The translations under genes were made by a program, and so were the position numbers. The notes under the pieces are model-generated. The model did no database searches. It worked only from the letters and a program-made list of their open reading frames with translations, and was not told where the DNA came from. From contig JAJEKV010000033.1 of the NCBI GenBank assembly GCA_021234155.1, forward strand, positions 12,843,614 through 12,907,613: DNA of 64,000 nucleotides, written 5' to 3'. How positions within the stretch are numbered: the first letter of the stretch is position 1; each line of letters opens with the position of its first letter. Below, one piece after another: positions 12,877 through 25,560 of this stretch. The DNA is from Isoetes taiwanensis. Its lineage: Eukaryota > Streptophyta > Lycopodiopsida > Isoetales > Isoetaceae.

Positions 12877-12893
12877 TAAACCCTAACCCTAAC
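12877..12893. repeat. short interstitial telomere-like repeat
   Basis: TAAACCCTAACCCTAAC matches the plant telomere unit CCCTAAA/CCCTAA for two to three units. It is too short to imply a former chromosome end. Confidence 0.6.
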
Positions 12894-13018
12894 TATAGTG
12901 ACATGGCCACCTATGTTCACATGTCACCCATATAGCTAAATAAGCTATCACTGTTTTGTATCCTTTTTACTTCCATCTATCTCAACGCCTTCTTGTTGCT
13001 CACGTCTACACAAACAAA

Positions 13019-13333
13019 TGCATATACAAGCTAAAAGAAAATCAAGTGTCAAAGATGAGAGCCAATGAATAACATATTTAATAGATGCAAATATTGCATA
13101 AACGTCAAATTCACCTTTGGGTCTTGGGGCAAAACTGTTAATCATACTCTTGCACAAGCATGTTGAAAAGGCTCACAAGTCTTTATGCAGCATACAAATT
13201 AAGCTGATGCATATGATGAGCCCTGTTTGCTGGTATTGCTAAGAAACAAAACCTAAATCAATTTGCATTAGGAGGTTCATTGTACTGGGTTACCTTCACT
13301 TCAGGTTAAATTTTACTGTCCTTGTCAGGATCT
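13019..13333 (-). repeat. dispersed direct duplicate, left copy
   Basis: About 315 bp that recur at 14703-15012 in the same orientation with moderate divergence. On the minus strand both copies keep one open frame with KSMI(N/D)SFAPR, GEFDVYA and FASIKY, so an old coding exon is plausible, but I do not recognise the protein. The neighbouring sequence differs between copies, so the duplicated unit is limited to this block. Confidence 0.8.
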
Positions 13334-13799
13334 GTTACGAATGCTCTATTCTTCCTGCAAATTCATCAACTTATTAGAAAGTAAAACTCCACAGGGTACT
13401 CGATTTACCACCCAACCAGACCAACTAAAAGAGATGTCACCAAGTCAAGCTCCTCCACAAGATTGTATAAAAACAAGCTCTTTCTAGCCACCAACCACTG
13501 GTGTTATAGGAACTCCTTCTAATGATACGATCAAGCAAGAAACTAGGGAAAATACTGTAGATCAAGGCTAGGCTCATCATCAACGTAGAAAGACGCAGAT
13601 CTAGTTGTGCAGTTAACTTTAGACCCCTATGCACTTTCCTAGGCATAACTTTCAAACCGTAAGGAATCTATGAAGAACTAGACTTCAAGGGCTTTCCAAC
13701 AAAGTAAGGATCGGATTTCTGAGTTGTGGGCGCGGAGATATCACGTCTTAAAATTGTCCTTCTATTTAGAGGTAACAACACCTTGTTTTTTGCCTTTTT
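13334..13799. other. no recognisable gene
   Basis: Spacer between the left duplicate and the LINE 3' end. No supported coding or RNA signal. Confidence 0.4.
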
Positions 13800-14215
13800 G
13801 CTGCGAGAAACGAGACTATGTGCTGTTGCCAGTTACAGGTTATTGAAGATGAAAGCCATACTCTTCTGAGTTGCCCTGCTTTTGAGATAGTCCGGAATCA
13901 TTTTTTGACCTTAGCATTCCATTCCACGCTTCCACAACTTCTCAGAGCACCATTTGTGCATGACTTGGCATTATACATACTTGAGGTTCTAAATAAACGT
14001 CTGCAATTACTGAGCCCTCAGTAGTCATTATCTCCGCTTGTCTAGTATCATCATTACTGTAAAGGTTTTTCCCTTGAAAACCTTTCGAGGCAGGGGTTTT
14101 TTAATCCTAATAGTAATGATTGTACTAGCCCATTGTATGGGTCCCATGACCTATTGGTCTCCGTGGACGTTAAAAAAACTATTCTATTCTATTCTATTCT
14201 ATTCTATTCTATTCT
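13800..14215 (+). mobile_element. LINE 3' end with hairpin UTR and (ATTCT)n tail
   Basis: It opens with the last part of a LINE ORF2: a zinc-knuckle-like tail reading IEDESHTLLSCPAFEIVRNHF, ending with a stop near 14022. The 3' UTR has a perfect 9-bp hairpin AAAGGTTTT / AAAACCTTT (14061-14069 and 14077-14085). A conserved terminal block follows (about 14139-14175, GGGTCCCAT...TTGGTCTCCGTGGAC) and then seven ATTCT units (14181-14215). The same block ends the elements at 43.9 and 56.4 kb. The 5' part is missing, as expected after incomplete reverse transcription. Confidence 0.82.
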
Positions 14216-14702
14216 TCTAAATAAAGGTCAAGTTTATTTTTAGCTCTCTCTTTGATAATATCAATGCTTAGATATACTGGATGGCTTTCTTACTTGATCA
14301 TATCAATAAATATTGTTCCATGCAAGGCCACTCCCCCAAGCACTATATCAGGATCACCACCATCAGAGATCCTAAGGATACTCGAAAAGCTCAATTTAAT
14401 ATTATTGAATTCACTGTGAACATGAATCAGAGATAATTCTTGTGCCTAGTGAAAAGCATGCTAATTATAACTTCACATAAATGAGGCCCTAAAATGCTGG
14501 TCAACACGCTAAAGACTTGCTCCTTACAAAGATTTTCTCAACAGACCATTCTCCGTCTAGACATTGGTCATAAATCGCAAACCTAGTAGCAGTACAGCCA
14601 CATGAAACCATAAGTTTGTGTCACTACAATAGACCAAACTAGTATTATAAAACCTTGGATGATTCCTAAATGGTTGAAACAACTCCTGCCTATATGTAAA
14701 AG
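14216..14702. other. no recognisable gene
   Basis: Spacer after the LINE tail with no supported feature. Confidence 0.4.
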
Positions 14703-15012
14703 TGCATATACAACCTAAAAGACAATCAGATGTCAAAGATGAGAGCCAATCATTATCATATTTAATAGATGCAAATACTGCATAGACATCAAATTCACCT
14801 CTGGATCTTGGGGCAAAACTGTCAATCATACTTTTGTACAAGCATGGTAAAAAGGCTCATAAGTCTTTGTGCATCATACAAATTAAGCTGATGCATATGA
14901 TGAGCCATGTCTGGTATCGCTAAGGGACAAAATATAAATCAACCTGCATTAGGAGGTTCGTTGTACTGTGTCACCTTCACTTCAGGTTAAATTTTATTGT
15001 CCTTGTCCGGAT
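14703..15012 (-). repeat. dispersed direct duplicate, right copy
   Basis: Partner of 13019-13333. On the minus strand it keeps an open frame with YKSMIDSFAPRSRGEFDVYA and FASIKYDNDWLSSL. The frame continues left, beyond the duplicated block, to about 14557. The protein is not recognised. It may be a relic exon duplicated together with flanking intron. Confidence 0.78.
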
Positions 15013-16384
15013 CACCACCATTAGAGAGATCCTAAGGATACACGGGGGAGAAGCTTACAGGCAACAACTGGAGCATATTTTGTAATCAGACTTGAATGAA
15101 AAGCAATAAGCAAATGGAAGAACATCATGCAAACCATTGCATCTCATAGAGATTATGTATCTCCGAACTTTGTTTATCATCTTGAACACGCACTATTTAA
15201 TGCAAAGAATTATAGCAAGCCATGTATCACTTTGGCAAATTCACTAGATATGTGCAACAAGAAAAAACTTTGCTTTTAATATATAGTTCCTCTCCTTTTG
15301 CAAAACACTAAGAGGACAACTGTTGTAAATACCTGTACAAAGTGATAGAAAAGCAATGCGATGACATGGCAACTGGGAACCTGATGCTTACCTGCAGCTG
15401 ACCACTCGAGCAAAATCTTTGAGCCGTTTTCCATTCTGGAGGCGAAAGCGGCAACCTAGTTGTCATGTCGCATATGTTACGCATCATAAGGGTTCTCGCG
15501 TATTGTCTGTATCCTCAAACTTATATATTTTATCTTCTCATCATTGGAAGTCAATACCTCTCAAGGAATTGCCATGCATAGACAATACTATCCAAAATGG
15601 ACACACCATTACATGAAACTACACACTTGAGCTAGGCACCATCTGCTAGTTATAGGTATAAATAAACAATCATCATGTGTCTTTCAATCTAGGATAATAT
15701 TCTAAAACTTCTATCATGCTGCACAGGGCAAGACCTATTTTATGAAAGTAAACTGTTAGAGATATAAAACCCTTCCAAACCATCATAAACGAGGGTAACT
15801 TCAAAGAGGCACATGTGATACCAATCATATTAATTTTCAATATGAACTTCTATATATTTATTTGCTCAGCCCATTTATGGCTGAACATTTTCACTAGTGT
15901 GATCATAGATTCGACTAATTTTTTGTAAGATCTTATATCTTTAAATCCTTAACGAAGTATTTGACATAGCATATACCTTGAACCTGAGTGAACCACCACC
16001 ATGCATTCTAAATGTTCATTTTAAATATTGTAATACTAATGATGAATTGAAAACTAGATATTATACAAAACACGTATCTACAATAGGGCATTTTTACTAT
16101 ATTCTAAATAAAGATTTTGACTAATTTCTCTAGGATTTATAAATTGTAACATGTCATTGAAAGCAAGTGCTGGCATGCAGGAACAAGCTGTCAAGTAATG
16201 CGTGTATTAAATTATAAAATCGTATGTATATCCTGACATACAAGGAACGTACCTCGTGGAGGAACAATTGGACTGGACACCTAGGATTTTCGAAATGACT
16301 ATCTGTTAGCGGCTAAGACTGCACGTATTAAGAATTTTGAGGTGAGTAATACGATATCAGAGTCTGAGCATGCATTTTTAGCAT
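15013..16384. other. no recognisable gene
   Basis: AT-rich stretch without a long frame, conserved motif or terminal repeat on either strand. Confidence 0.45.
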
Positions 16385-18620
16385 TTGATATCGAACGAAA
16401 AGTGCAAAAGACAAATTGGAAGCAAAAATTTACCAAAATTGCAATTAGACTATGATAAGAGTAATGATTATAAAAAGGTATTGCAACCGACACTTCATCA
16501 GGGAGGTTGGACAGGACTATTGCAAGAAGATTCAGAGTTGCTGACATTATCTATGATAAAGGCAGCAGAAATTGTGTTTGGGAAGATAAAGAAACGTACA
16601 TCTGGTAGATCCTGTAATGGTTGGTGGGATCTGGAGTGCCAAAAAGCTAGAGACCCCTTCCAACGGGATGCCAAGTAAAGCCACGGTGATCCAGAAAAAG
16701 AAGAGGCTCTTCTTTGCACAGAGGCAAGGTAAACTTGAATCCTTGTTTCTTTTGAAACCAAAAACTTTTTGAAATAAACTGTCAGAGAAAACACAACAAA
16801 CAAGACTAGAAGTAGATGATTTGTTGGTCATGGTAGAATCATTATATTTTAAGGCAGATGCTGAACCCATGCCTCAACTTCAAGTTACGGAAGATATTTT
16901 CTCAATTGATGAAGTTCAATGTAAACTAACAGAAATGCGTAATGGTAAAGCAACAGATATAACAGGAATGACAATTGAGTTGGTAAAATGGAGTGGGGAT
17001 GAACTGATTGGCATGTTGACTAAATAATTAAATCTGGCAATGAGACAAGGGTTGCCTAAGGCATGGACAGAATGCAAAGTGGTACCTATTCACATGCTGG
17101 ATGTCAGAAACTATAGGACGATTATGATTGGAAGCACTTTTGCAAAACTGTTAGGCGGGCTGCTAGAACGCAAACTAAGTAATTGGGATGAGGAAAATGA
17201 TAAGCGCATCTTTGTCAAGCTGGTTTTCGCAAGAATCATAGCACTCTAGATCATGCATTGACTCTCAGAGATTTGATTGCAAAGTTCAGGAAACCGAGAA
17301 AGAGTTTGTATCTAGCTTTCATTGACTTTTCCAAGGCCTTCGATACGATATCTCGAAAAAGATTGGTGGATAGGATGGAAAACATGGGAGTTCCAAATCA
17401 AATTTGGGGTGCAGTGTCTAAACTATATACAGAAGTTACAGCCAAACTCTCGATAGACTTGAGCAAAGAAGTCAGAAGCACTATTGGAGTGAGACAAGGA
17501 TGTCCTTTGTCACCACCACTGTTCGCAGTCTATATTGATGAACTTGAGATTTGGCTTAAGCAAAGAGGGTTTTTGGAGACAAATATTGATGGGACCTTGC
17601 TACAGCTTCTCAGTTACACAGACGACATGGTGTTGCTGGAAAATTCCCTAGATAGGATTCATAAACTTTTAGATGACTTAGGCTCTTTTTTATGATGCAA
17701 TGATGATGACGATATACTTTTCCAAAACTAAGATCATGGTGTTTGGAACTATATAAAGACCAGAATTTGTATATAAAGGGACTCGACTAGAGACTGTGGA
17801 AAACTATAAATATTTGGGTTTGGAATTTAGCACGGTTATAAATGGAAAGAATGCTTGAGGAAGAGGATCACAGGCAGGAAGATGGCATTATATAGCATGC
17901 TTAAAAGATACCATAAAAATAGTCTGACAAGTTGGGATCTGAAGAAAATGTTGTTCAAAACACTTGTTCAAACTATAGTTCTTTATGGCGCACCAATATG
18001 GGGACCAACAATATCAACTGGGCATTGGAAACAGATGGAACAGATATTAAAAACATTTTTACAGGAAGAGATGGGCGTTAAGAAACAAATACCATATGCA
18101 ATCATACTTGGAGAGTCTGGGTTGATACCAATGGAAGCAGAGGCACTATATTTGACGATCAATTTTGTAAATAGAACAAGGAAGTTAGCAGATCACATAA
18201 TATCCAAGAAAGCATTAATTGAATCAACGCACAAAGGCTGGTTTAAAGACGAGGTACAAGAGAATTGGTCCAAATGAAAGTTGTAGAGAAACTTTGGGAA
18301 AAGCCAGGGTCTAGAATGGAGTTTTATCGAGCTGAAGTAAATGCTATGGTCAATACATTGAACAAAACTACTTAAAAGCCCATATCTCCAAGGAGAATAA
18401 ACAAACGATAGCCAGATACAAGAAGGGATAGCATAGGTTGCAAATAGAGACCTGAAGATGGGCTAAGATTCCCAAAGAAGAAAGGAAGTGCAACATTTGC
18501 AGTTGGCAACAAGTAGAAGATGAGTTTCATACATTCCTTTGTTGTCCGGCATATGTACATATAAGAGAGAAGTACCAGATAGATTTGCCATACTTTTTTT
18601 CTTTATTGATGTTAAAACCA
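16385..18620 (+). mobile_element. decayed LINE with reverse transcriptase
   Basis: A series of frames covers most of a LINE ORF2 after the endonuclease. 16821-17027 gives KLTEMRNGKATDITGMTIEL. 17040-17249 gives MRQGLPKAWTECKVVPIH and NYRTIMIGSTFAKLLGGLLE. 17258-17695 carries the catalytic fingers and palm: FIDFSKAFDTISRK (motif A), GVRQGCPLSPPLFAVYIDEL (motif B) and YTDDMVLL (motif C). The thumb follows (17800-18270: KYLGLEF, VLYGAPIWG), and a Cys/His tail with VEDEFHTFLCCPAY lies near 18510. Frameshifts at about 16680, 17030 and 17250 and several stops break it. No apurinic-type endonuclease is seen upstream, and the end lacks the hairpin tail of the other LINE family here. Confidence 0.88.
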
Positions 18621-19979
18621 AAAATCTTAGGATGCTATATGGGAGAAATAGACGGCCCCTAAATTGGGGCATGCTTGCTGTTGTGTGAGTGTGAAACATG
18701 TTTGCTGATGTGTGAGCATGTGAGAGGCAGAGGCAAATACAATTGGAAAATGTGGGCACCATGCATAGTATTCATTTTCATGCATTGTGTATTCCCATAC
18801 GTACTTATGGCATATGGGGAGCATTGTGCTATACCTGGGTGTGAGATGTAAAATCCCTTGCCCATCATTTGGCATATTCTCACCTTTGTTCTAGGATCCA
18901 ATGATCCTTAAAAACCCATTAGCACTTGACCCATTATAGTTTCAAATATGCTTGAAATAAAATTGTCTAATTTATTCTTATTAATGGAAAAATATTATTG
19001 CAACCTTGATCTAACCCTCAGTTATTTTATTTTCAAGTGGTGTTAGAAAATGATCGGATTTGTTGAAGGTGCCTTGATGGAGGAGGGGTCGTGCAAAGCA
19101 GAGCAAGTCAGTAAGTTATAATAGGCAGTGCTTGAGATGGAGCGGAACTGGATCAACCTCTTTCCTACTTTTATGGCCTTCAAGGTCTTATAGATGACGA
19201 ACAAGGAAGTCCTTTCCCTCTTAAGAGATAAGAAAGCTCGAAAAGCAACAGCGCAACCCGCTTTTTGCACAAAGGAAATCATCTTCTACTCAGCTCCACC
19301 GGCCCGGCCGCCAAGATCGGGCTGCTTTTAGCAACCCTCCGTGAAGGCATAGCCTGCCTTCTGTGACCATGCACAGGAGCCACAAAATTCCTCGCCCCCG
19401 CAGACCTTTGGGAAAAAATACAATGGTCTCCCCCTTTTTCGCCAAATCTACAGCACAATCTAGGAAAGGAGACATTTTGAGGATGTAATAGGTGCTTTGT
19501 GTGATTGATATGTTATTATTTAGAACATGATTAAGTTGATATCTTACCTTGGTGTTGGAGTTAGAAGGAGAAACACGCGTTTGGCAAGATATTAATATTT
19601 AGCATATCCAAGACCAATAAGTTATCAATATTGACAAAGAATATAATCAAATGAATTTCTTATGATCCTTATGTAGACCAATTGGCCATTGGATATATCT
19701 TTCTTAAGCAATTATGGTACCATGCGAAGACATGTGATTAAAGACATTAAAGAGAAATTTGAATGTAGACTATATAAAGCTACTGCTATGAGTGACATAA
19801 CCATAACCGTAAACATTAGTCGTAACAGACATCAAAACAGACAAATTGGCATTCAGATAGAAATTAAAGATTTATCCATGATGCATGTGTGTTCGTAGAT
19901 CAATAAAAAAAGGACTTACCGTATAAATGTACTAGCAATGCTATCAAATAATAAAAAGATGTCAACAACATGAAACAAT
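18621..19979. other. no recognisable gene
   Basis: Contains a short GC-rich patch (about 19290-19460, with ccggcccggccgcc) in otherwise AT-rich DNA. Open frames there are short and show no family motif. Otherwise nothing supported. Confidence 0.4.
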
Positions 19980-20420
19980 TGATCGTCATTAGATTGTAGA
20001 TTAGAACAATATATTTCGAATGTCATTGGAGGTAAACACTTGGAGATCACCATGTCTATGAGATGCAACTGTCACACCTCTTATGGGTCATGCTTCCATT
20101 CACGTTATATTGCGACAATTGGTTGTCATCCTGTGTGCACTACTGAAAATCAATATGTCTATGAGATGCACACACCATTACACCTCTTTATGGGTCCTTG
20201 CCCGCATTCACTATTGATTGTCATTGTTAGCATGTAGAATTTTTATATTGCAACAATTGATCGTCATTGTTAGCTTGTAGAATAGAGCAGTATATTTTGA
20301 ATGTCACTGGAGATCAACGTGTCTATGAGATGCACACACCACTACATTAAGATTTCTCGTCTCACACACCACTAGACTAAGATTTCTTTATGATCTGGCC
20401 CCATTCACATTTATTGCATG
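19980..20420. repeat. degenerate tandem repeat, roughly 130-bp units
   Basis: Phrases recur in order: 'ttgatcgtcatt...agattgtagaat', 'gaatgtcattggag', 'tgtctatgagatgcacacac' and 'cctctttatgggtcctgcc..attcac'. I count three to four partial units with many substitutions and gaps, so it is an old array. Confidence 0.75.
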
Positions 20421-21489
20421 TCTACACCTGCTACACCCATTGCAGCCTATGCACTTCAGCATAATTTTGGTGCATATTTCAACAGAAGCATGGATGCATT
20501 TCAAGGAGCTGGAGCAAGCCAAGGTTCAGGTAAACAGCAATTCTGTTGTGCAATGCCAACTTTTTGTCCGGCAATGAGCTGGTTTAGCATGTTAATTCAG
20601 CCTTAGAGGCCTTATAGATTCTGAGATCATAAGCCCTAACAAAGGAACCTAACCATGTATGTTTAGGTAGATAGATTAGATGTTATTCTATGTTTCAGTT
20701 CTATGGATGATGATGTTCTATTCTATGCACACTCCTGTATATTAGGAAGGGGGGTAGAGACCCTAAAAGCCTTAGTAGTTGATGTATCTAGATACCCTCA
20801 TTAATTCCCAATTAATGCGGCCTGTGCATAAGAGCCCGCCTGGCTATGGGTGGCGGGACTAGACCGGCAGATAAGGGGGACCTATCCCATTGCAGATTGA
20901 TCCCTCTGGTGTCTAAAGCCTACCAGGGATCTTAGCGGGCTAGGCCTGATGGTTTGCCACTGTGTGTGGGCAAGTCATGGGCTCGACACCTCTGGGGTGA
21001 TGTGTCACCTTCCATGGGGTTCAAGTCGTGGACAGGCAGTGGCCCTCTAGCTGTCTATGATGGGCATGTATACCTCTGGAGAGAGTGATCTCCTCCTGCC
21101 TCATCGGGACTAGGGAGATGCAACCAGGAATAGCCCCCTCGGCTATGCACCGGGCAGGCTACAGTCAAGTCCCAATACTTATCAGCCTATTCTGCAAAGT
21201 ATGCACAGGAGGGGTGGATGGAATGGACTACCCAACGATTCTTATACCAGCCCAATCCATTTGCCATGAATTCTGTCGTCATTGACTTCTGGAGACTCGA
21301 GCTGCCAGTTGATCTCGATGAGTCTGAGCCTTGGGTAGGATTCCCCTTATATTGATGTTACTGATATCGTTACATGAACCTCGAGAAAATTCTTTCTCAT
21401 CAGTAGTGTAAAAGAGCTAAGCTAATAATAGTTAGTGAAAAATAAACTTGAAATTTTAATAAAACTTGAAAATTTTGGCTACTAGAAAG
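20421..21489. other. unclassified, partly GC-rich stretch
   Basis: 20830-21310 is markedly richer in G and C than its flanks and includes several 'ggg..ccc' strings. It looks like a transposon fragment by composition, but no coding motif, LTR end or SINE box pair could be assigned. No gene is supported. Confidence 0.35.
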
Positions 21490-21933
21490 AGCGACCACTC
21501 ACAGAGTGCGCCCAGGGCCTTAGCTAAAAATTAGCTCGGGGCTCTCGTACACCGTGTGAGTATTTGACCATAGTTCACCAAGAAATATAGATAATTAGAG
21601 TAATCTGATAGCATAAAGAGGTTTAAAATCAAATTTTAAGCTAGGAACACCTAATGTGTTTAGAAAACATAAATTCTAGTTAAGAAAGAGTGACCACTCA
21701 CAAAGTGCGCCAGGACCCTTTTCGAAAATTTGGAATGGGCCTCTCGCGAGTGTTTGACCACTACACCAAGACAAGTCTAAAACAAGAAACTAAGGACATA
21801 TCCTAGCTTAACTCTTTGAAATAAGCAAGATTCTACCATCATACCAACTTTTAGAGTCATCTAGGACCTAAGCACATGGCAACCACTCACAGAGTGCGCC
21901 TAGAGAACAATCCTCTGGCGCACTGTGTGAGGG
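21490..21933. repeat. three inverted-repeat units with CACTCACAGAGTGCGCC core
   Basis: The core 'accactcacagagtgcgcc' starts at 21494, 21693 (one change) and 21882, spaced 199 and 189 bp. Each is followed after 16-50 bp by its inverted partner. The clearest case is unit 3, CTCACAGAGTGCGCC ... GGCGCACTGTGTGAG (21886-21931), a 15-bp stem with one mismatch. Each unit also has 'tttgacca' or 'aaactttga' next to the right arm. Confidence 0.8.
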
Positions 21934-22437
21934 GTCAAAACTTTGAACCTTCATAACTTGAGCTAGACAGCTCCAAATCATCTAAAATTTGTTGCAATAG
22001 GACCATTAGATAGTCTATAACATTTATAATCTCAAATTAGGCCAAAAATATTATACTCCACCGACCAAAATTACTCAAACCCTAAAGTTTGTCTTCCAAA
22101 CTAGGGCTTGTTTAGAAATAGAAGCAATACTACATTGGAGCCCCGCAAGCCCTTCTCTCAGCTCAAACTTGATGCCTTACTCCTGGATAGAAGTGCTCAA
22201 GAACATTCCTTTGTTATAGTCATCTAGACCCTCAGCATAGCAACACAAGCTCAAATATTGGTACATCACCTCTTCTCATGCCAAAGGCGTAAACCTTGAT
22301 CTAATTCTGTTGTCCTTCCAATAGAATTTGACTTAGTTGCCACGTTGACTCCCTATTGCTAGGATATCTAGAAAGGAGCTAGAGACTAGAGCTGTCCAGG
22401 TCACTCCATGTGTAGAGTATTGGAACCCCTTCCCTCC

Positions 22438-22472
<35 letters not shown>
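22438..22472. repeat. poly(A) tract
   Basis: About 33 consecutive A residues. It could be the tail of a retroposed sequence ending here on the plus strand, but no LINE or SINE body is recognisable just upstream. Confidence 0.8.
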
Positions 22473-22477
<5 letters not shown>

Positions 22478-22639
22478 GCTAGAATCTCAGAGTATGTTCC
22501 AAATGTCATGAAGGCTTTGTAAAACAAAGCTCAGTTCACGCCAGACCACATGTCCTAATGTCCATAGACTTGAAGGATATAAGTATATCTCTATTAATAC
22601 AGCCCGAGCCATCTTGCTTGCTTATAAAACCTAGAATGT

Positions 22640-25560
22640 TATAGGAGAGCCCTTTAAGTAACCGTTTGATCTGAACCCTTAGACTCTAGGATATTCAAGC
22701 GTTTGCTTTTGGAGTACGAGGCTAGAGCCACAGAAGAACAAGAGGCACAACTTCTTAAAGACATTGAAGACCCAGGCGACGTACTGACAAATGATAGGAG
22801 GAGGTGAAAGGCAGACCCAAGAGGGCGAAGCACAATGGCAAACACCTCTACAAACGAAACGAGCAGTACAAGGCACAACTGGCCTATCAGCAATCTTCAT
22901 CGAATGGAAGATATATGCTAATCATTTGCATCAAGAATCTTTTGGATTGTCAAGCAACCGATTGCCACATCCATGAGCTCACATCACAAAGAAGATCTTG
23001 ACCCCTCCATCGACTCAACGCACACGAGTTCAAATGGAAGAACGCAAGGCAGAAACATACAGGTGGAGGAGTATGTTGAACAGGGAAGCCTAGATTAGCA
23101 TCATGAGCATCGACTGAAGATTATACTCTACATACGGATTAAAGAGTATAATCTTCCGTCGAAACGACAATTCATAGAGGCATAGGAACGCATAGAAACC
23201 AGAGGGAAGACCAGCACGATCTCGCAGCCTAGCAGCTCAAGCGGATATCAAGCAACATCAACAAAAGGCGTAACAAAGCTAGACAACTGCAAAACACCCA
23301 AGTCCAGCCATGACGAGCTTCCAGCTCCCTTGCACAAGTAGGAAGATGGTAACGACTTCATCGACTTTTAAAAATAGGGGATCATGTAGAGGAAGGAGAA
23401 GAGACACATATCAGGGGAGGAACATCTCCAATTTGAAGGCCTATATCAGCATCAGGGGCAAGAGCAAGGAAGAGGATAGTCGATACGAACAAGAGTTCCA
23501 GGTCCAGAAATGCATGCAAATCCAAGAAAGGACGACTCCAGTGCTTCAGCCAAGTAGTTCGAGACTCGAGTGGACCCGGCCCAAAGGACGGAGGAGCCGA
23601 CCTAGCCTACAACCACAGACCACTCAAAGGTAACTCGGAGGAGCGATGGTATATGCAATGGAAACAATCATACTTTCAGGAACAGGGGGAGGCATCTCGA
23701 ACGAAGCAAAGTCCAAGCAACAGTAATCGCGCTCAAAAATTCAACCTGCAGAGGAATGACATTGTCTGCCTGCCGGTCGCCACTCAGAGCTTCAAAGGCA
23801 CACAAGACTGCCCGACTGCAACAACCAGGTGATCTTACTAAACGATCAATGATGCCACAGATCTTCAACCTTGCAATGGCACACCGCATGTAGGGACACT
23901 GAGCAGTCATCACACTCCACATGACAAGTAAATACATTAAGGAGGAGCATTTTCTACTCAAGGGTCCACATCGAGGAACATTCTCTGCAACTTGGGATGA
24001 CGACCTCACATCAGACACGAAGGTCAACTATAGTAGCAGCACCTCAAGAAACCCCAGAGTCAACCAGAATGAGGAATATACAGCAAAACCAAAGAATCAA
24101 ACGCAATAGGAGGAGGGAAAATCCTAAAGGAGTATAAATATTTACGTCTATCCTCTTAGGTAATACGGAAAAGTGGATGAATTAAAATCCCAATATAATT
24201 TATATATATGTCTATCATAGGTATCGGGTGCTCACACTTAGTACAAAACATGCATTTAGGATCATGTTTTAGGGTTTAGCATTTGCATCAAGAAACAGGA
24301 TGAAACAAAGAAGTTATAGCCCAAGCTCAAGTTTTCGAATGGAGGAGCAAGTACGATGGAGAAATGACCAGAGCCCAAGCAAAGCTTCGACTCCAAACGA
24401 CCAGAGCCTCAAGTAGAAGACCGCTCATCCAGCGCAATGTCAGGATGAGAGACAATGTCGGTCATGTTGCACTATCTAGGCTTTGCACGACGACATCTTC
24501 GGGGTGCAACTCTACCTCTTGTGGCAGCAGAAACACTAAACAACCTTATGATACGAGTGTCCTCAACAATAAAAGGAGTGTCCCTGACATCTTCAGGAAT
24601 TGCAGCCACGACCTCAAGCTGACAGACATCGAGGAATTCTTCGAGACGACCCGACATCAACGAGTCAACTGAGGAGGCAACCTCTCAACGACCATAATCC
24701 CGCATATGGTGATGCTTGTAACATGTGTCCCAGATGGAGATACACTTAAGAAAGGCACCACAACAATGGGTTATGCCTATGCTCATCCAACAACTAGGTG
24801 ATAGCTTCGTCAGGTACTCCTACCAACAATTAGAAGAGAAGAAGCCAAACGTATCTCCGACACGAGGGACCTCGTCGCCCAAGATAGAAGCATTCGACAT
24901 CTTAATGACAAGGACGACAACCAAAGCACCTTCGGCATAAAGAGAGTTCAGGATAATAACCAGGCTATTCAAGGACAAGAGTTGATATAGGACAAAAGAT
25001 TCTTCAACTCAAGGGTTAAACTACGCAGATATAAAGGTATATCATCCTCGACAACAAACCAATCATGGAGAAGAGTCATGAAGCTTTATTCACCAGGAAG
25101 ATGCACATGTATTAAAGGCCATAAATCGGAAGCTGGAGAAGTGCTAGCAATCAATCACTTCCACGAGCTCTCTAGATGCAGCATGAAGTTCAAAACTGTA
25201 TAGCATGATCAAGCGCAACTAGAAATTACCACAAGACTAGAAGGCAACATAGCACCATAGAACGTGACAACGTCTAAGCCATCAAATCGAGAATATAGAT
25301 CTTCAACACCAGCGCACTAGGAGGAACATCGATAACACTGCTATGGAGTACGTGTGCACCTCGAGAGGAGACATCAAGGGATCTAATAGCTTTAGTAGTA
25401 TTTGTAATCGTAATAGTGTACGCTATATGTCTTGCATGTATATTCCTCTTGTTATTCCCCCCCTCTCACAGTGTAAATAGATCAAAGAAAAGAGATGCCG
25501 GGCAATTTGAAGAGGTGAAGCAATCAACAGCATCAACATTCTGGCAACGTGCAACCGACA
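22640..25560. other. unclassified purine-rich block, possible retroelement body
   Basis: About 2.9 kb in which the plus strand is rich in A and G, with many aag, gag and cag triplets, and is less AT-rich than its flanks. Translations are highly charged but interrupted, with no zinc knuckle, protease, reverse transcriptase or integrase motif. A TATA-like TATAAATA lies near 24134 after a purine-rich 'aggaggaggg'. Decayed gag-like sequence of an LTR element is possible, but this rests on composition alone. Confidence 0.3.
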
